64,000 nt of DNA from Pseudobutyrivibrio xylanivorans (lineage in GTDB: Bacteria > Bacillota > Clostridia > Lachnospirales > Lachnospiraceae): the NCBI RefSeq assembly GCF_008935055.1, contig NZ_CP043028.1, positions 323,501-387,500 of the forward strand, written 5' to 3'. Positions 9,816 to 17,797 of this stretch are shown piece by piece; position 1 is the first letter of the stretch; each line of letters starts with the position of its first letter. The notes beneath the pieces were generated by a model that ran no database searches, was not told where the DNA came from, and worked only from the letters and a program-made list of their open reading frames with translations. Position numbers and translations under genes: made by a program.

Positions 9816-10907
9816 CTATAGTCTTTCTACAATTAATGTTCCCATTTCCACGGTGCCAACCTGCTTTACGCTACTTCCATCGCGAGGCATAATGTCGATT
9901 GTTCGGTAACCATCCTTTAGCACCTGCTTTACGGCCTTTTCGATGGCATCAGCTTCCTTATCTAAATCGAAGCTGTAGCGAAGCATCATCGCAGCTGAAA
10001 GGATTGTAGCGATTGGATTGGCGATACCCTTTCCTGCAATATCTGGTGCACTTCCACCTGATGGCTCGTAAAGACCAAACTTTGTATCATTTAATGAAGC
10101 TGATGAAAGCATTCCAATGGAACCGGTAACCATAGATGCTTCATCACTTAAAATATCTCCGAACATGTTCTCAGTAAGGATTACATCAAACTGACGAGGA
10201 TCCTTAACAAGCTGCATTGCGCAGTTATCAACAAGCATGTGCTCGTACTGAACCTCTGGATAATCCTTTGCTACCTCTTCTACGATTTTGCGCCAGAGTC
10301 TTGAAGAATCAAGAACGTTTGCCTTATCAACTGATGTAACCTTCTTACGACGCTTAAGAGCAATATCGAATCCACGCTTAGCAATGCGGCGAATCTCTGA
10401 CTCACTATAGGTGAGACTGTCTCTTGCAACAAGCTGACCATCCTCCTCCACTGTAGAACGCTCACCAAAGTAAAGGCCGCCTGTAAGCTCACGCATAATC
10501 ATCATATCGAAGCCATCACCGATGATGTCATCCCTAAGTGGGCAGGCTTCCTTCAATTCTTCATATAGATATGCTGGTCGCAAATTTGCGAAAAGATTGA
10601 GGCTCTTGCGAAGCTTCAAGAGTCCTGCCTCAGGACGCTTGTCAGCTGGCAGCTTGTACCAAGGACTGGTAGATGTGTTGCCACCAATAGAACCCATAAG
10701 AACTGCATCAGAAGCTAATGCTGATTTGATTGCCTCATCAGTAAGAGGCTCACCGCAAGCATCGATTGAGCAGCCACCCATAAGAATTTCAGTGTAATTA
10801 AACTCATGACCAAATTTCGCACCAACGGCATCAAGCACCTTCAACGCCTCAGTAACAACTTCTGGTCCAATTCCGTCTCCTCTAATTACGCCTACATTGT
10901 AAACCAT
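9816..10907 (-). CDS. leuB: 3-isopropylmalate dehydrogenase
   Basis: 363 aa. NAD-dependent oxidative decarboxylation of 3-isopropylmalate in leucine synthesis. It starts with VIRGDGIGPEVVTEALKVL. The substrate-binding MRELTGGLYFGER and the metal/cofactor segments MFGDILSDEASMVTGSIGML and EPSGGSAPDIAGKGIANP are all present. leuA and leuCD are not in the window. It is first in the minus-strand operon, 37 bases downstream of a good sigma-A promoter. Confidence 0.97.
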   Translation of the reverse strand: MVYNVGVIRGDGIGPEVVTEALKVLDAVGAKFGHEFNYTEILMGGCSIDACGEPLTDEAIKSALASDAVLMGSIGGNTSTSPWYKLPADKRPEAGLLKLRKSLNLFANLRPAYLYEELKEACPLRDDIIGDGFDMMIMRELTGGLYFGERSTVEEDGQLVARDSLTYSESEIRRIAKRGFDIALKRRKKVTSVDKANVLDSSRLWRKIVEEVAKDYPEVQYEHMLVDNCAMQLVKDPRQFDVILTENMFGDILSDEASMVTGSIGMLSSASLNDTKFGLYEPSGGSAPDIAGKGIANPIATILSAAMMLRYSFDLDKEADAIEKAVKQVLKDGYRTIDIMPRDGSSVKQVGTVEMGTLIVERL

Positions 10908-10943
10908 GATGATATCCTTCCCTTTATAAAAATCATTTTAAAT

Positions 10944-10972
10944 ATTTTAGTACACTAAAGTGTGAAATTCAA
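10944..10972 (-). promoter_or_regulatory. Sigma-A promoter of the leuB-ilvD-ilvB-ser operon with palindrome in the spacer
   Basis: Minus strand: -35 TTGAAT (10972-10967), 17-bp spacer, -10 TAAAAT (10949-10944). The spacer contains the palindrome ACACTTTAGTGT (10963-10952, 5-bp arms), a plausible repressor site. No T-box or branched-chain attenuator is recognisable in the short leader. Confidence 0.6.
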
Positions 10973-10997
10973 TGCCATGATACTCATTTTATTAACT

Positions 10998-11027
10998 TTG
11001 ACAAAATAGCCTAAATACTTCTACAAT
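10998..11027 (+). promoter_or_regulatory. Putative birA promoter
   Basis: TTGACA (10998-11003), 18-bp spacer, TACAAT (11022-11027), about 57 bases before the chosen birA start. The canonical biotin operator (TTGTAAAC-N14-GGTTAACAA type) is not visible. Confidence 0.5.
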
Positions 11028-11083
11028 ATAGAAAAAGAGTTAGTAAACTTCACTACGTTAAAGTGTTAAATAAAGGAAATTCA

Positions 11084-11884
11084 ATGAGTTCAAAAGACAA
11101 AGTACTGGAATTTTTAGAAAACAATAAGGACACCTACATCTCTGGTGAGGCCATGGCCTCTGCCCTTGGTCTATCAAGAAATGCCATATGGAAAGCAATA
11201 AATGAGCTCAGAAAAACAGGATACGAAATAGATGCTGTTAGCAATAGAGGTTATCGTCTTGGCACGTCCAACGACATCATATCCACCGCAGGAATTCTAT
11301 CCCATTTGGATGGTTCAATTAAAAATCTGTACGAAAGCCAACCAGATTTAATTCGTATATATGATTCTACCACCTCTACGAATCGCATTGCCAAAGAGTT
11401 TGCCATTGCAGGTGCCAGCCATGCTACGATTGTGCTGGCAAAAGAACAGACCGAGGGACGTGGGCGCAGGGAACACAGTTTTTATTCACCAGAAGGCGGA
11501 TTATATATGAGCATTCTTCTGAAGCCATCACATTTAAAGACACTGGTTCCTGATGAAATCACCACCGCAACAGGCAGTGCAGTATGTACCGCCATTGAAA
11601 AGCTCACTGGCCAAAAGCCTCGCATTAAGCCAATCAACGATTTATTTATTGATGACAAAAAAATCTGCGGTATTCTAACTGAGGCTGGTACCGAATTTGA
11701 AACTGGAGATGTTCAGTGGATTGTTGTCGGCATAGGCATCAACTTTGACTCTGATATCAAAGCATTCCCTTCTGATATTAGAAATTCTGCCACCAGTCTC
11801 TTCTCCCCTGGTCAAAGCTCCATAACAAAGAATCAACTGGCTGCAGAAATCCTGAATCAATTATTCAGTCAAAAGATTTTTTAG
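11084..11884 (+). CDS. birA: Biotin--[acetyl-CoA-carboxylase] ligase / biotin repressor, short at the C-terminus
   Basis: 266 aa from the ATG at 11084, chosen for the AAAGGA six bases upstream; a GTG seven codons earlier has no such site. An N-terminal winged helix-turn-helix (about residues 1-60, SGEAMASALGLSRNAIWKAI) is followed by the ligase domain with EGRGRREHSFYSPEGG and the biotinyl-lysine region DDKKICGIL. It activates biotin to biotinyl-AMP and attaches it to carboxyl carrier protein, and probably represses biotin genes. It stops at LNQLFSQKIF, where relatives continue for ~50 residues with a small SH3-like domain. Another frame continues briefly (SKDFLESAL), consistent with a frameshift or natural truncation. 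Confidence 0.88.
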   Translation: MSSKDKVLEFLENNKDTYISGEAMASALGLSRNAIWKAINELRKTGYEIDAVSNRGYRLGTSNDIISTAGILSHLDGSIKNLYESQPDLIRIYDSTTSTNRIAKEFAIAGASHATIVLAKEQTEGRGRREHSFYSPEGGLYMSILLKPSHLKTLVPDEITTATGSAVCTAIEKLTGQKPRIKPINDLFIDDKKICGILTEAGTEFETGDVQWIVVGIGINFDSDIKAFPSDIRNSATSLFSPGQSSITKNQLAAEILNQLFSQKIF

Positions 11885-11918
11885 AATCGGCACTGTAAGC
11901 GGTTCCCTGATATATGCA

Positions 11919-11947
11919 TTGAAAAATCTTAATTAAAACTTTATAAT
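11919..11947 (+). promoter_or_regulatory. Sigma-A promoter of apt
   Basis: TTGAAA (11919-11924), 17-bp spacer, TATAAT (11942-11947). The predicted transcript has a leader of about 85 nt before apt. Confidence 0.65.
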
Positions 11948-11953
11948 AGGAAA

Positions 11954-11985
11954 GGATAATATCTTTTTATCCAATTCATTTTTTT
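11954..11985 (+). terminator. Weak hairpin plus T-run in the apt leader (possible attenuator)
   Basis: GGATAA and TTATCC form a 6-bp stem. Six bases later there is a run of seven T (11979-11985). It lies between the apt promoter and the start codon, so it would act on apt itself. The stem is short and A/T-rich; no ligand-binding structure is recognised. Confidence 0.3.
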
Positions 11986-12038
11986 GCACCCTCCCACTCG
12001 GGATAAACATGGTGTTTTACAGGTAAAAGGAGTTATAA

Positions 12039-12563
12039 ATGAAAAAAGTAGAAGATTACATAAGAACTATTCCGGATTTTCCAGAGCCAGGTATTATGTT
12101 TAGAGATGTCACAAGTATTCTTCAGGATGCTGACGGATTCAAGCTCGCTATCGATGAGATGAAGAAGCTTCTTGATGGTGTTGACTGTGACGTTATAGCC
12201 GGTGCAGAGAGCCGCGGTTTCATCTTTGGCGCACCTCTCGCTTACGCACTTGGCAAGCCATTCGTACTTATTCGCAAGAAGGGCAAGCTTCCATGCGAAA
12301 CAATCGAGAAGACATATGATCTCGAGTACGGTACAGCTACAATCGAGATGCACAAGGATGCTGTTAAGCCAGGCCAGAAGGTTGTTGTCGTAGACGATCT
12401 TATCGCTACAGGTGGTACAATCGAGGCTGCATGTGAGCTCATTGAGCAGCTCGGCGGCGAAGTAGCAAAGATTGTATTCCTTATGGAGCTCAAGGGTCTC
12501 AATGGCCGCGAGAAGCTTGCAAAGTACGACGTAGCTTCAGTCGTATCCTACGAAGGAAAGTAA
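12039..12563 (+). CDS. apt: Adenine phosphoribosyltransferase
   Basis: 174 aa, standard length. It salvages adenine with PRPP to AMP. The PRPP-binding motif VVVVDDLIATGGTIEA is at about residues 117-132. FRDVTSILQD near the N-terminus and GAESRGFIFGAPLAYALG are APT signatures. AAGGAG lies seven bases before the ATG. It is a single-gene unit with its own promoter and terminator. Confidence 0.97.
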   Translation: MKKVEDYIRTIPDFPEPGIMFRDVTSILQDADGFKLAIDEMKKLLDGVDCDVIAGAESRGFIFGAPLAYALGKPFVLIRKKGKLPCETIEKTYDLEYGTATIEMHKDAVKPGQKVVVVDDLIATGGTIEAACELIEQLGGEVAKIVFLMELKGLNGREKLAKYDVASVVSYEGK

Positions 12564-12588
12564 ATAACGTAAGTATGACATAATTTTT

Positions 12589-12623
12589 GGGTAGTACATG
12601 AGTCAAATGTGCTACCCATTTTA
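12589..12623 (+). terminator. Terminator of apt
   Basis: GGGTAGTACAT pairs with ATGTGCTACCC (12589-12617, one mismatch) and is followed by ATTTTAATT. Confidence 0.8.
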
Positions 12624-12682
12624 ATTATATAGGAGTTTATAATACAGAATAATTGCTAGTAGAAAATGGCTTCAATTCAGTC

Positions 12683-12724
12683 GGTAGGCATCAAGCTCTG
12701 AGGTTTCTGAATGAGGCATGTAGT
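12683..12724 (-). repeat. Truncated relic of the intergenic inverted-repeat family
   Basis: GGTAGGCATCAAGCTCTGAG is identical to the reverse complement of the right half of the copy at 59629-59712. The similarity continues, with small gaps, to CATGTAGT. The matching left half (GTTACG...CAAGC) is absent, so this is half an element, just upstream of trmO. CAGAATAA and TTATTCTG bracket it. Confidence 0.6.
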
Positions 12725-12744
12725 TATTCTGGATTGAATATTTC

Positions 12745-13425
12745 ATGGAATTAAAAGAGATAGCACATATAAACACAGGATTTACACAAAAATTTGGTAT
12801 ACCTAGACAAAGTGGATTAGTTAGTGAAATAGGCCACATCATCTTCACTCCTGAATTCCGCAATCCCACCTTCATAGATGGCATAACAGATTATGATTTT
12901 CTTTGGCTACTGTGGGGATTTTCAAAGAATAAATCGCTGGAAGGTGGAACAGTCCGACCACCGCGCTTGGGAGGTCAAAAACACATGGGGGTCTTTGCAA
13001 CCCGTGCACCATATCGTCCCAATAATATTGGCTTATCTTCTGTTAAGCTTTTGGAAATACAAGAAACCGAGGAGTACGGTCCGGTACTTGTTGTCAGCGG
13101 AGTTGACATGTTGGATGGAACACCGATATACGACATCAAGCCTTACATTCCTTATGCGGATGCCCACCCTGAGGCCAGAGGTGGTTTTACCGACAATTTA
13201 TCAAAAGGTGAACAGGTAAAGGTAATATTCCCAGAGGAACATTTAAATAAGCTTCCTTTTGAACTGAGAAAAACAGCCATTGAGATTTTAACTCAAGATC
13301 CGAGAGCTGGTTATGACCGTGGAAAGCAGCGTGATTTCAAGCTGGCATACCACGGATTTGATATAGTATTTTTAGGAAATGAAGGAGAAATAACAGTAAC
13401 TGATGTTGTAAAAACAGAATTCTAA
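12745..13425 (+). CDS. trmO: tRNA (N6-threonylcarbamoyladenosine37-N6)-methyltransferase TrmO family
   Basis: 226 aa. The YaeB/TrmO beta-barrel family uses SAM to methylate t6A37 of some tRNAs. Signatures are GVFATRAPYRPNNIGLS (about residues 82-98), the substrate-binding region VVSGVDMLDGTPIYDIKPY, and the C-terminal extension with DPRAGYDRGKQRDFKLAY. The start MELKEIAHI fits the family, though the ribosome-binding site is weak. A plausible -10 (TATAAT) lies about 110 bases upstream. Confidence 0.9.
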   Translation: MELKEIAHINTGFTQKFGIPRQSGLVSEIGHIIFTPEFRNPTFIDGITDYDFLWLLWGFSKNKSLEGGTVRPPRLGGQKHMGVFATRAPYRPNNIGLSSVKLLEIQETEEYGPVLVVSGVDMLDGTPIYDIKPYIPYADAHPEARGGFTDNLSKGEQVKVIFPEEHLNKLPFELRKTAIEILTQDPRAGYDRGKQRDFKLAYHGFDIVFLGNEGEITVTDVVKTEF

Positions 13426-13439
13426 GGAGGGGCTCTTTT

Positions 13440-14009
13440 ATGTATGATTACATTACGATTGAACGCAAATATGGTAGTGGTGGACACAGCATCGCCGAAA
13501 AGCTTGCCAAAAAACTAAACTATCGCCTGTATGATCGCGGTGTAGTTGTTGAGACCTGCAAGCGCATGGGCTTGTCATATGACCAGGTTTCAGGTATGGA
13601 CGAGCAGACTCCTATAAAAGCATTCTTCAAGGCTCCTGGCGAAAACCTTTCCATGGAAGAAAAGATTTTCAATACTGAGGTTGAGATTATCCGTGAAGCT
13701 GCTGAACAGCCAGGTTGCGTTTTTGTTGGCCGCTGCGCAAGTGAAATCCTCAAAGATAAAAAGGTTCTTCGCGTTTTCATCACCGCAGATGACCAGTATC
13801 GAAAAGGTCGTGCTGTTACTGTAGAAAACATCGAAGCTTCAAAAGCCGAGGATGTAATGCGCAAGTTCGACAAAAAGCGCGAGAAGTTCTTCCAGCTTCA
13901 CTCCGGTGAAAAATGGGGCTCACCTGAATACTTTGATTTAATCATCAACTCTGGTAACTTGGAAGAAGATGCCTGCGTAGCTCTTCTTGAAGCTATTATA
14001 AAAGCGTAG
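13440..14009 (+). CDS. Cytidylate-kinase-like family protein
   Basis: 189 aa. P-loop-like N-terminus YITIERKYGSGGHSIAEKLA (residues 4-23), where GSGG replaces a classical Walker A, as in the cytidylate_kin2 family. FVGRCASEIL and RVFITADD match the LID/CORE regions. It may phosphorylate CMP or another nucleoside monophosphate; substrate is not proven. A strong AAGGAGG precedes the ATG. It is 14 bases after trmO and 4 bases before the glycosyltransferase, so the three are probably co-transcribed. Confidence 0.82.
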   Translation: MYDYITIERKYGSGGHSIAEKLAKKLNYRLYDRGVVVETCKRMGLSYDQVSGMDEQTPIKAFFKAPGENLSMEEKIFNTEVEIIREAAEQPGCVFVGRCASEILKDKKVLRVFITADDQYRKGRAVTVENIEASKAEDVMRKFDKKREKFFQLHSGEKWGSPEYFDLIINSGNLEEDACVALLEAIIKA

Positions 14010-14013
14010 ACAA

Positions 14014-15246
14014 ATGAATAATAAACCTAAAACCAAACTTCTTACCATAGGTCTTTTATGCTGTGGCAGAGCCGAAACTACCGAGCGCTGCCTAAAATCT
14101 TTGATGCCTATTCGAAAAGCTATTGACTCTGAAATTCAGGTTGTGGACACTGGCTGTTCCCCTGAAACCAGAGCCATCGTAGAGAAATATGCTGATGAGA
14201 TTTTCGAATTTCAGTGGTGCAATGACTTTGCAGCCGCCAGGAATTTCCAGTTGGATCAAGCCAATGGTAAGATGTTTTTATTTTTAGACGATGACGAATG
14301 GTTTATCGAACCACAAAACATTGTCTCATTCTTCAAAGGTAAAGACGTATTAAACTACGTGATTGGCGGCTATTTTCAGCGTAATTATCAGGACTTTGAA
14401 GGTAAAGAATACACCGATATCGAAGTAATCAGAATGTGCAAGGTAACACCTGAGACCCATTTTGTAGGAAAGGTTCACGAATACATCGAGCCTAAGAAGG
14501 GCAATACTGTCATTATGTCAGTACATGCTGGTCATTTTGGCTATGTGTACACGACTCAGGAGGATAATATCAAGCATTCCATGCGAAACATCCCTCTACT
14601 AAAAGAGATGATGGCCGAAGACCCTGACAATTTCCGCTGGTCATATCAGCTTGCGCAGGAATATGCTGGTATTGATTACTTCGAAGATTTACTTGAGCTT
14701 TGCAAAGAATCAATAGCCCGCACCTATCAGGTGGATAACAATGATGTAAAAAGATATCGTGGTTCATTTGCATCTGGCCAGGCATTAGCCTTATTTAATC
14801 TTCAACGATGGGATGAAGCGCTTGAGCTGTACAATCAATACATAGCTTCTGACGAAATATATGATTTGGCAAAAGCGAAAATCGCACTGATAGCTACTCA
14901 GATACTTTTCCTACAGGAACAATATTCCGATTGCAGAATTACAGCAGACTTCTATCTTACCGCCTATGAGAAGCTCGCTAAAATTCAGGACCTGACCTTC
15001 AAGCAGGGCGGCGTTTTCCTGATGGATGTATTCGCAAAAAAGTTTGTGGATAGTGTACGACTTTATTTAGTGATAATAGATTCTGACCCTCAGAAATTTG
15101 ATGAAATGTATAAGTTGGAAGAAACCATACTGGCTGAGATTAAAAAGCTGGAGGCTGAAGGAAACATAAAAGAAGCTGCTGCTACAAAGGAGCAGCTCAA
15201 AGGAATTATAAAAAATACTTTTGGAATTGAATCATTACACATTTAG
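14014..15246 (+). CDS. Family 2 glycosyltransferase with TPR-like C-terminal half
   Basis: 410 aa. The N-terminal GT-A fold (residues ~8-150) shows TIGLLCCGRAETTERCLKSL and the metal-binding FLDDDEWF. The C-terminal half has helical TPR-like segments (YQLAQEYAGIDYFEDLLELC, ALFNLQRWDEALELYNQYIA). Such proteins transfer a sugar from a nucleotide donor. It ends 79 bases from, and convergent with, the flagellin gene, so flagellin glycosylation is a reasonable inference, but no sugar-biosynthesis genes are nearby. No membrane anchor is seen. Confidence 0.8.
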   Translation: MNNKPKTKLLTIGLLCCGRAETTERCLKSLMPIRKAIDSEIQVVDTGCSPETRAIVEKYADEIFEFQWCNDFAAARNFQLDQANGKMFLFLDDDEWFIEPQNIVSFFKGKDVLNYVIGGYFQRNYQDFEGKEYTDIEVIRMCKVTPETHFVGKVHEYIEPKKGNTVIMSVHAGHFGYVYTTQEDNIKHSMRNIPLLKEMMAEDPDNFRWSYQLAQEYAGIDYFEDLLELCKESIARTYQVDNNDVKRYRGSFASGQALALFNLQRWDEALELYNQYIASDEIYDLAKAKIALIATQILFLQEQYSDCRITADFYLTAYEKLAKIQDLTFKQGGVFLMDVFAKKFVDSVRLYLVIIDSDPQKFDEMYKLEETILAEIKKLEAEGNIKEAAATKEQLKGIIKNTFGIESLHI

Positions 15247-15251
15247 GTGTG

Positions 15252-15281
15252 AAAAAAGGGACCCCGAAGGGTCCCAATTTT
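15252..15281. terminator. Bidirectional terminator between glycosyltransferase and flagellin
   Basis: GGGACCC-CGAA-GGGTCCC (15258-15275) with AAAAAA before and AATTTTT after. It can terminate both the plus-strand glycosyltransferase and the minus-strand flagellin transcript. Confidence 0.92.
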
Positions 15282-15324
15282 TGTGGATAGTACTTGAAAG
15301 TACCTTTTGCGTTTGGCCACGCTA

Positions 15325-17298
15325 TTACTGAAGAATTGACATAACTCCCTGTGTAGACTGATTTGCTTGTGCGAGCATTGACTGGCCTGCCTGAGCAAGA
15401 ATATTGTTCTTGCTGTATGTAACCATTGCATCAGCCATATCTGTATCACGGATTCGTGATTCAGCAGCAGTAGAGTTTTCAACTACGTTATCTAAGTTTG
15501 CAATTGAGTGCTCGAGTCGATTCTGGACTGCACCAAGAAGTGATCTCTGAGCTGATACTCTAGCGAGGGCATCTGATATTCCGTCGATGGCATATGTTGC
15601 TGAGATACCTGTCTCGTCTGCAACATTAAGACCCTTGATACCGAGGAACGCTGCGTTCATTGTGTTGATCTCTACATTAATCTTATTTGTCATATCAGCG
15701 TCAGCACCTACGTGAAGATTAAATGTCAGCGAGCTTGCGTAACTTACAGTACCCTGCTTGATGAGGAAGGTTCCATCATTATTGTTTGTTACCTTAGCCT
15801 CCGTGTCAGTTCCGACAGATGATGCTTTCTGCAACTCCTCAGCCATTAATGCATATGCATGCTGAGTAGAAATATTGTTCTCATCCTCTGAATCAACACC
15901 TGCAACAGTATACTTGACAGTATCTGCACCGTTCTTGAATTCTACACGCTGTCCTTCTTTGAGTAGTCCAACGATACTGCCTCGTGTAAGATAATTTTCG
16001 CTTGGCTGCTCCATATCAGAGTTCTCGACTACTGTGTAAGTAACCTTGTTATTGCCATCGATATCAGAAATTGTGACCTTGATAGTGCCACCGTTTGTGT
16101 CAGCCGATAACGCGCCAATCGCTTTCGATACATCAGCCAGCTTTGTAGGAATATAATCTCCTACAACAGCTGTTGTTACCTCGCCATTTGTTATGATTGT
16201 ATCTCCAGCCGCAATGTTATTAGCTGATGATGAATTGGTTGCACGTTGCTTAAACTGATTCATTGTAATCTTACCATCAGAACCAAGCTTCCAGGTTGAA
16301 ACCTCTCCCTCACCAAGATTCTTAGTAATTTCAAAGGTTGTCATACCATTTTCTGCCTGCTTATCCTTAAGTCTGATTACACTGCCCTCAACTGCAATTG
16401 TTCCGATACTCTTCTTATGTCCTTCCTGCTCGTAAAGTGCGGTATCCTTGAATGTTGCCTTTTCATACCAGCCAGTAGATACATTCTTTGGTCCATTAAC
16501 ACCATTGTTATCATGTACATAGTACTGATATACAGTGCCATCCTTTGTAGTAATTAAATCTCCTGACTGAGGTGTGTATGTTGCTGTCGATGTTATATCT
16601 GTAGACTTAACCTTGCTTGTAAGTACATAATCCTTGCCATCTACAGTAATTGAATCTCCAACTCTAGCGGCTGTAGTACCAAGCTTTGTTGCATCGTAGT
16701 AGCTGTCTTCCGACTTACCGATACCAATCTTGTATACCTTGCCACCAATTGTTACCTGCTGTCCATCTTTCAAGCGCTCGTTAAGTGCGAAGGTTGTTTC
16801 GCCCTTACCATTTGCAGTGAGTTTTCCATCAAGTCCAGCGTCGTGTGCGTTAACGGCTTTAGTGACTTTTGTGCCTTCTGGGTCACCTTTCAATAGATAT
16901 GTTTCGTTGAATTTTGTTGTCTCTGCTACACGGTCAATTTCCAATGTAAGCTGATCAATTTCATCCTGGATAGACTGTCTGTCTGTTCCACTGTTAGTTC
17001 CGTTGGCCGCCTGAACTGCCAGTTCGTTCATTCTCTGGAGCATGGCGTGTACTTCTGTAAGTGCGCCTTCAGCTGTCTGTACTGAAGAAATACCATCTGA
17101 TGCATTTGTAGATGCCTGATCCAAGCCTCTAATCTGCTTTCTCATCTTTTCAGAAATTGAAAGTCCTGCTGCATCGTCTGCTGCTCTGTTGATTCTAAAT
17201 CCAGAAGAAAGTTTCTCTGAAGTCTTTGACTGTGCGTTTGTTGTTATACCTAACATTCTTGAAGCATTAGCTGCCTGCATATTGTGTTGTACTACCAT
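15325..17298 (-). CDS. Flagellin
   Basis: 657 aa, long for a flagellin. The N-terminal D0/D1 region (residues 1-140) reads VVQHNMQAANASRMLGI and SSGFRINRAADDAAGLSISE. The C-terminal D1/D0 region (about 575-657) includes ISDALARVSAQRSLLGAVQN and ends MLAQANQSTQGVMSILQ. About 430 residues of variable, Thr/Ser/Asn-rich D2/D3 domain lie between, exposed on the filament and possibly glycosylated. AGGAGG lies eight bases before the ATG. It is transcribed alone from a sigma-28 promoter ~310 bases upstream. Confidence 0.97.
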   Translation of the reverse strand: MVVQHNMQAANASRMLGITTNAQSKTSEKLSSGFRINRAADDAAGLSISEKMRKQIRGLDQASTNASDGISSVQTAEGALTEVHAMLQRMNELAVQAANGTNSGTDRQSIQDEIDQLTLEIDRVAETTKFNETYLLKGDPEGTKVTKAVNAHDAGLDGKLTANGKGETTFALNERLKDGQQVTIGGKVYKIGIGKSEDSYYDATKLGTTAARVGDSITVDGKDYVLTSKVKSTDITSTATYTPQSGDLITTKDGTVYQYYVHDNNGVNGPKNVSTGWYEKATFKDTALYEQEGHKKSIGTIAVEGSVIRLKDKQAENGMTTFEITKNLGEGEVSTWKLGSDGKITMNQFKQRATNSSSANNIAAGDTIITNGEVTTAVVGDYIPTKLADVSKAIGALSADTNGGTIKVTISDIDGNNKVTYTVVENSDMEQPSENYLTRGSIVGLLKEGQRVEFKNGADTVKYTVAGVDSEDENNISTQHAYALMAEELQKASSVGTDTEAKVTNNNDGTFLIKQGTVSYASSLTFNLHVGADADMTNKINVEINTMNAAFLGIKGLNVADETGISATYAIDGISDALARVSAQRSLLGAVQNRLEHSIANLDNVVENSTAAESRIRDTDMADAMVTYSKNNILAQAGQSMLAQANQSTQGVMSILQ

Positions 17299-17305
17299 AA
17301 TTTCT

Positions 17306-17315
17306 ACCTCCTTGT
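17306..17315 (-). promoter_or_regulatory. CsrA-type binding site overlapping the flagellin ribosome-binding site
   Basis: Minus strand ACAAGGAGGT matches the CsrA consensus ACANGGANGT and contains the Shine-Dalgarno sequence. In Bacillus subtilis CsrA binding at the hag leader blocks translation. Other GGA triplets in the ~310-nt leader could be secondary sites. Confidence 0.6.
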
Positions 17316-17614
17316 AGATACTCTTAAGATTCCATTCATAAGAGGCGCTTAAAGCGCATCGTTAATTGTTAATTTCATAAAATTTAATGATATGGAATGC
17401 TACATACTTTAGGCAACAGTCCGTATCTATATAACAAAGGAAGGGCCAACTTCCCAGGTTATCAAGGTAAGAAACTAAGTAGTATAACGAGCTTTATTCA
17501 ATTGTAAAGCTGCTGTTTAGGCCAGTCGTTCTTCCGCGCGATTTTGAAAAACAACTGCCTGGATGGATAACAAAATACTGTTTTTTTCTTGTATTACTGT
17601 TTCCATCTACTTTA

Positions 17615-17642
17615 ATTATCGGAGTGGGTCAAAAAAACTTTA
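17615..17642 (-). promoter_or_regulatory. Sigma-28 (SigD/FliA) promoter of flagellin
   Basis: Minus strand: TAAA (17642-17639), exactly 15 bases, then TCCGATAAT (17623-17615), very close to TAAA-N15-GCCGATAT. Transcription would start near 17608, leaving a leader of about 310 nt (17299-17608). From 17643 to 17797, before the next gene, only a lone TTGACA (17690-17695) is visible. Confidence 0.8.
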
Positions 17643-17797
17643 GAAGTGTGGCGAAAAAAAATAGAACCCACATTGGAATTAAGCACCTGTTGACAAATGC
17701 TGTTGAAATAGGAACAGATGTGTATTTTTGGGATGCCTTATTTCAAAAATGATGTTAGAATGTGAACTGCAATTTTTAAGGGGAATAATTTAGAAAA

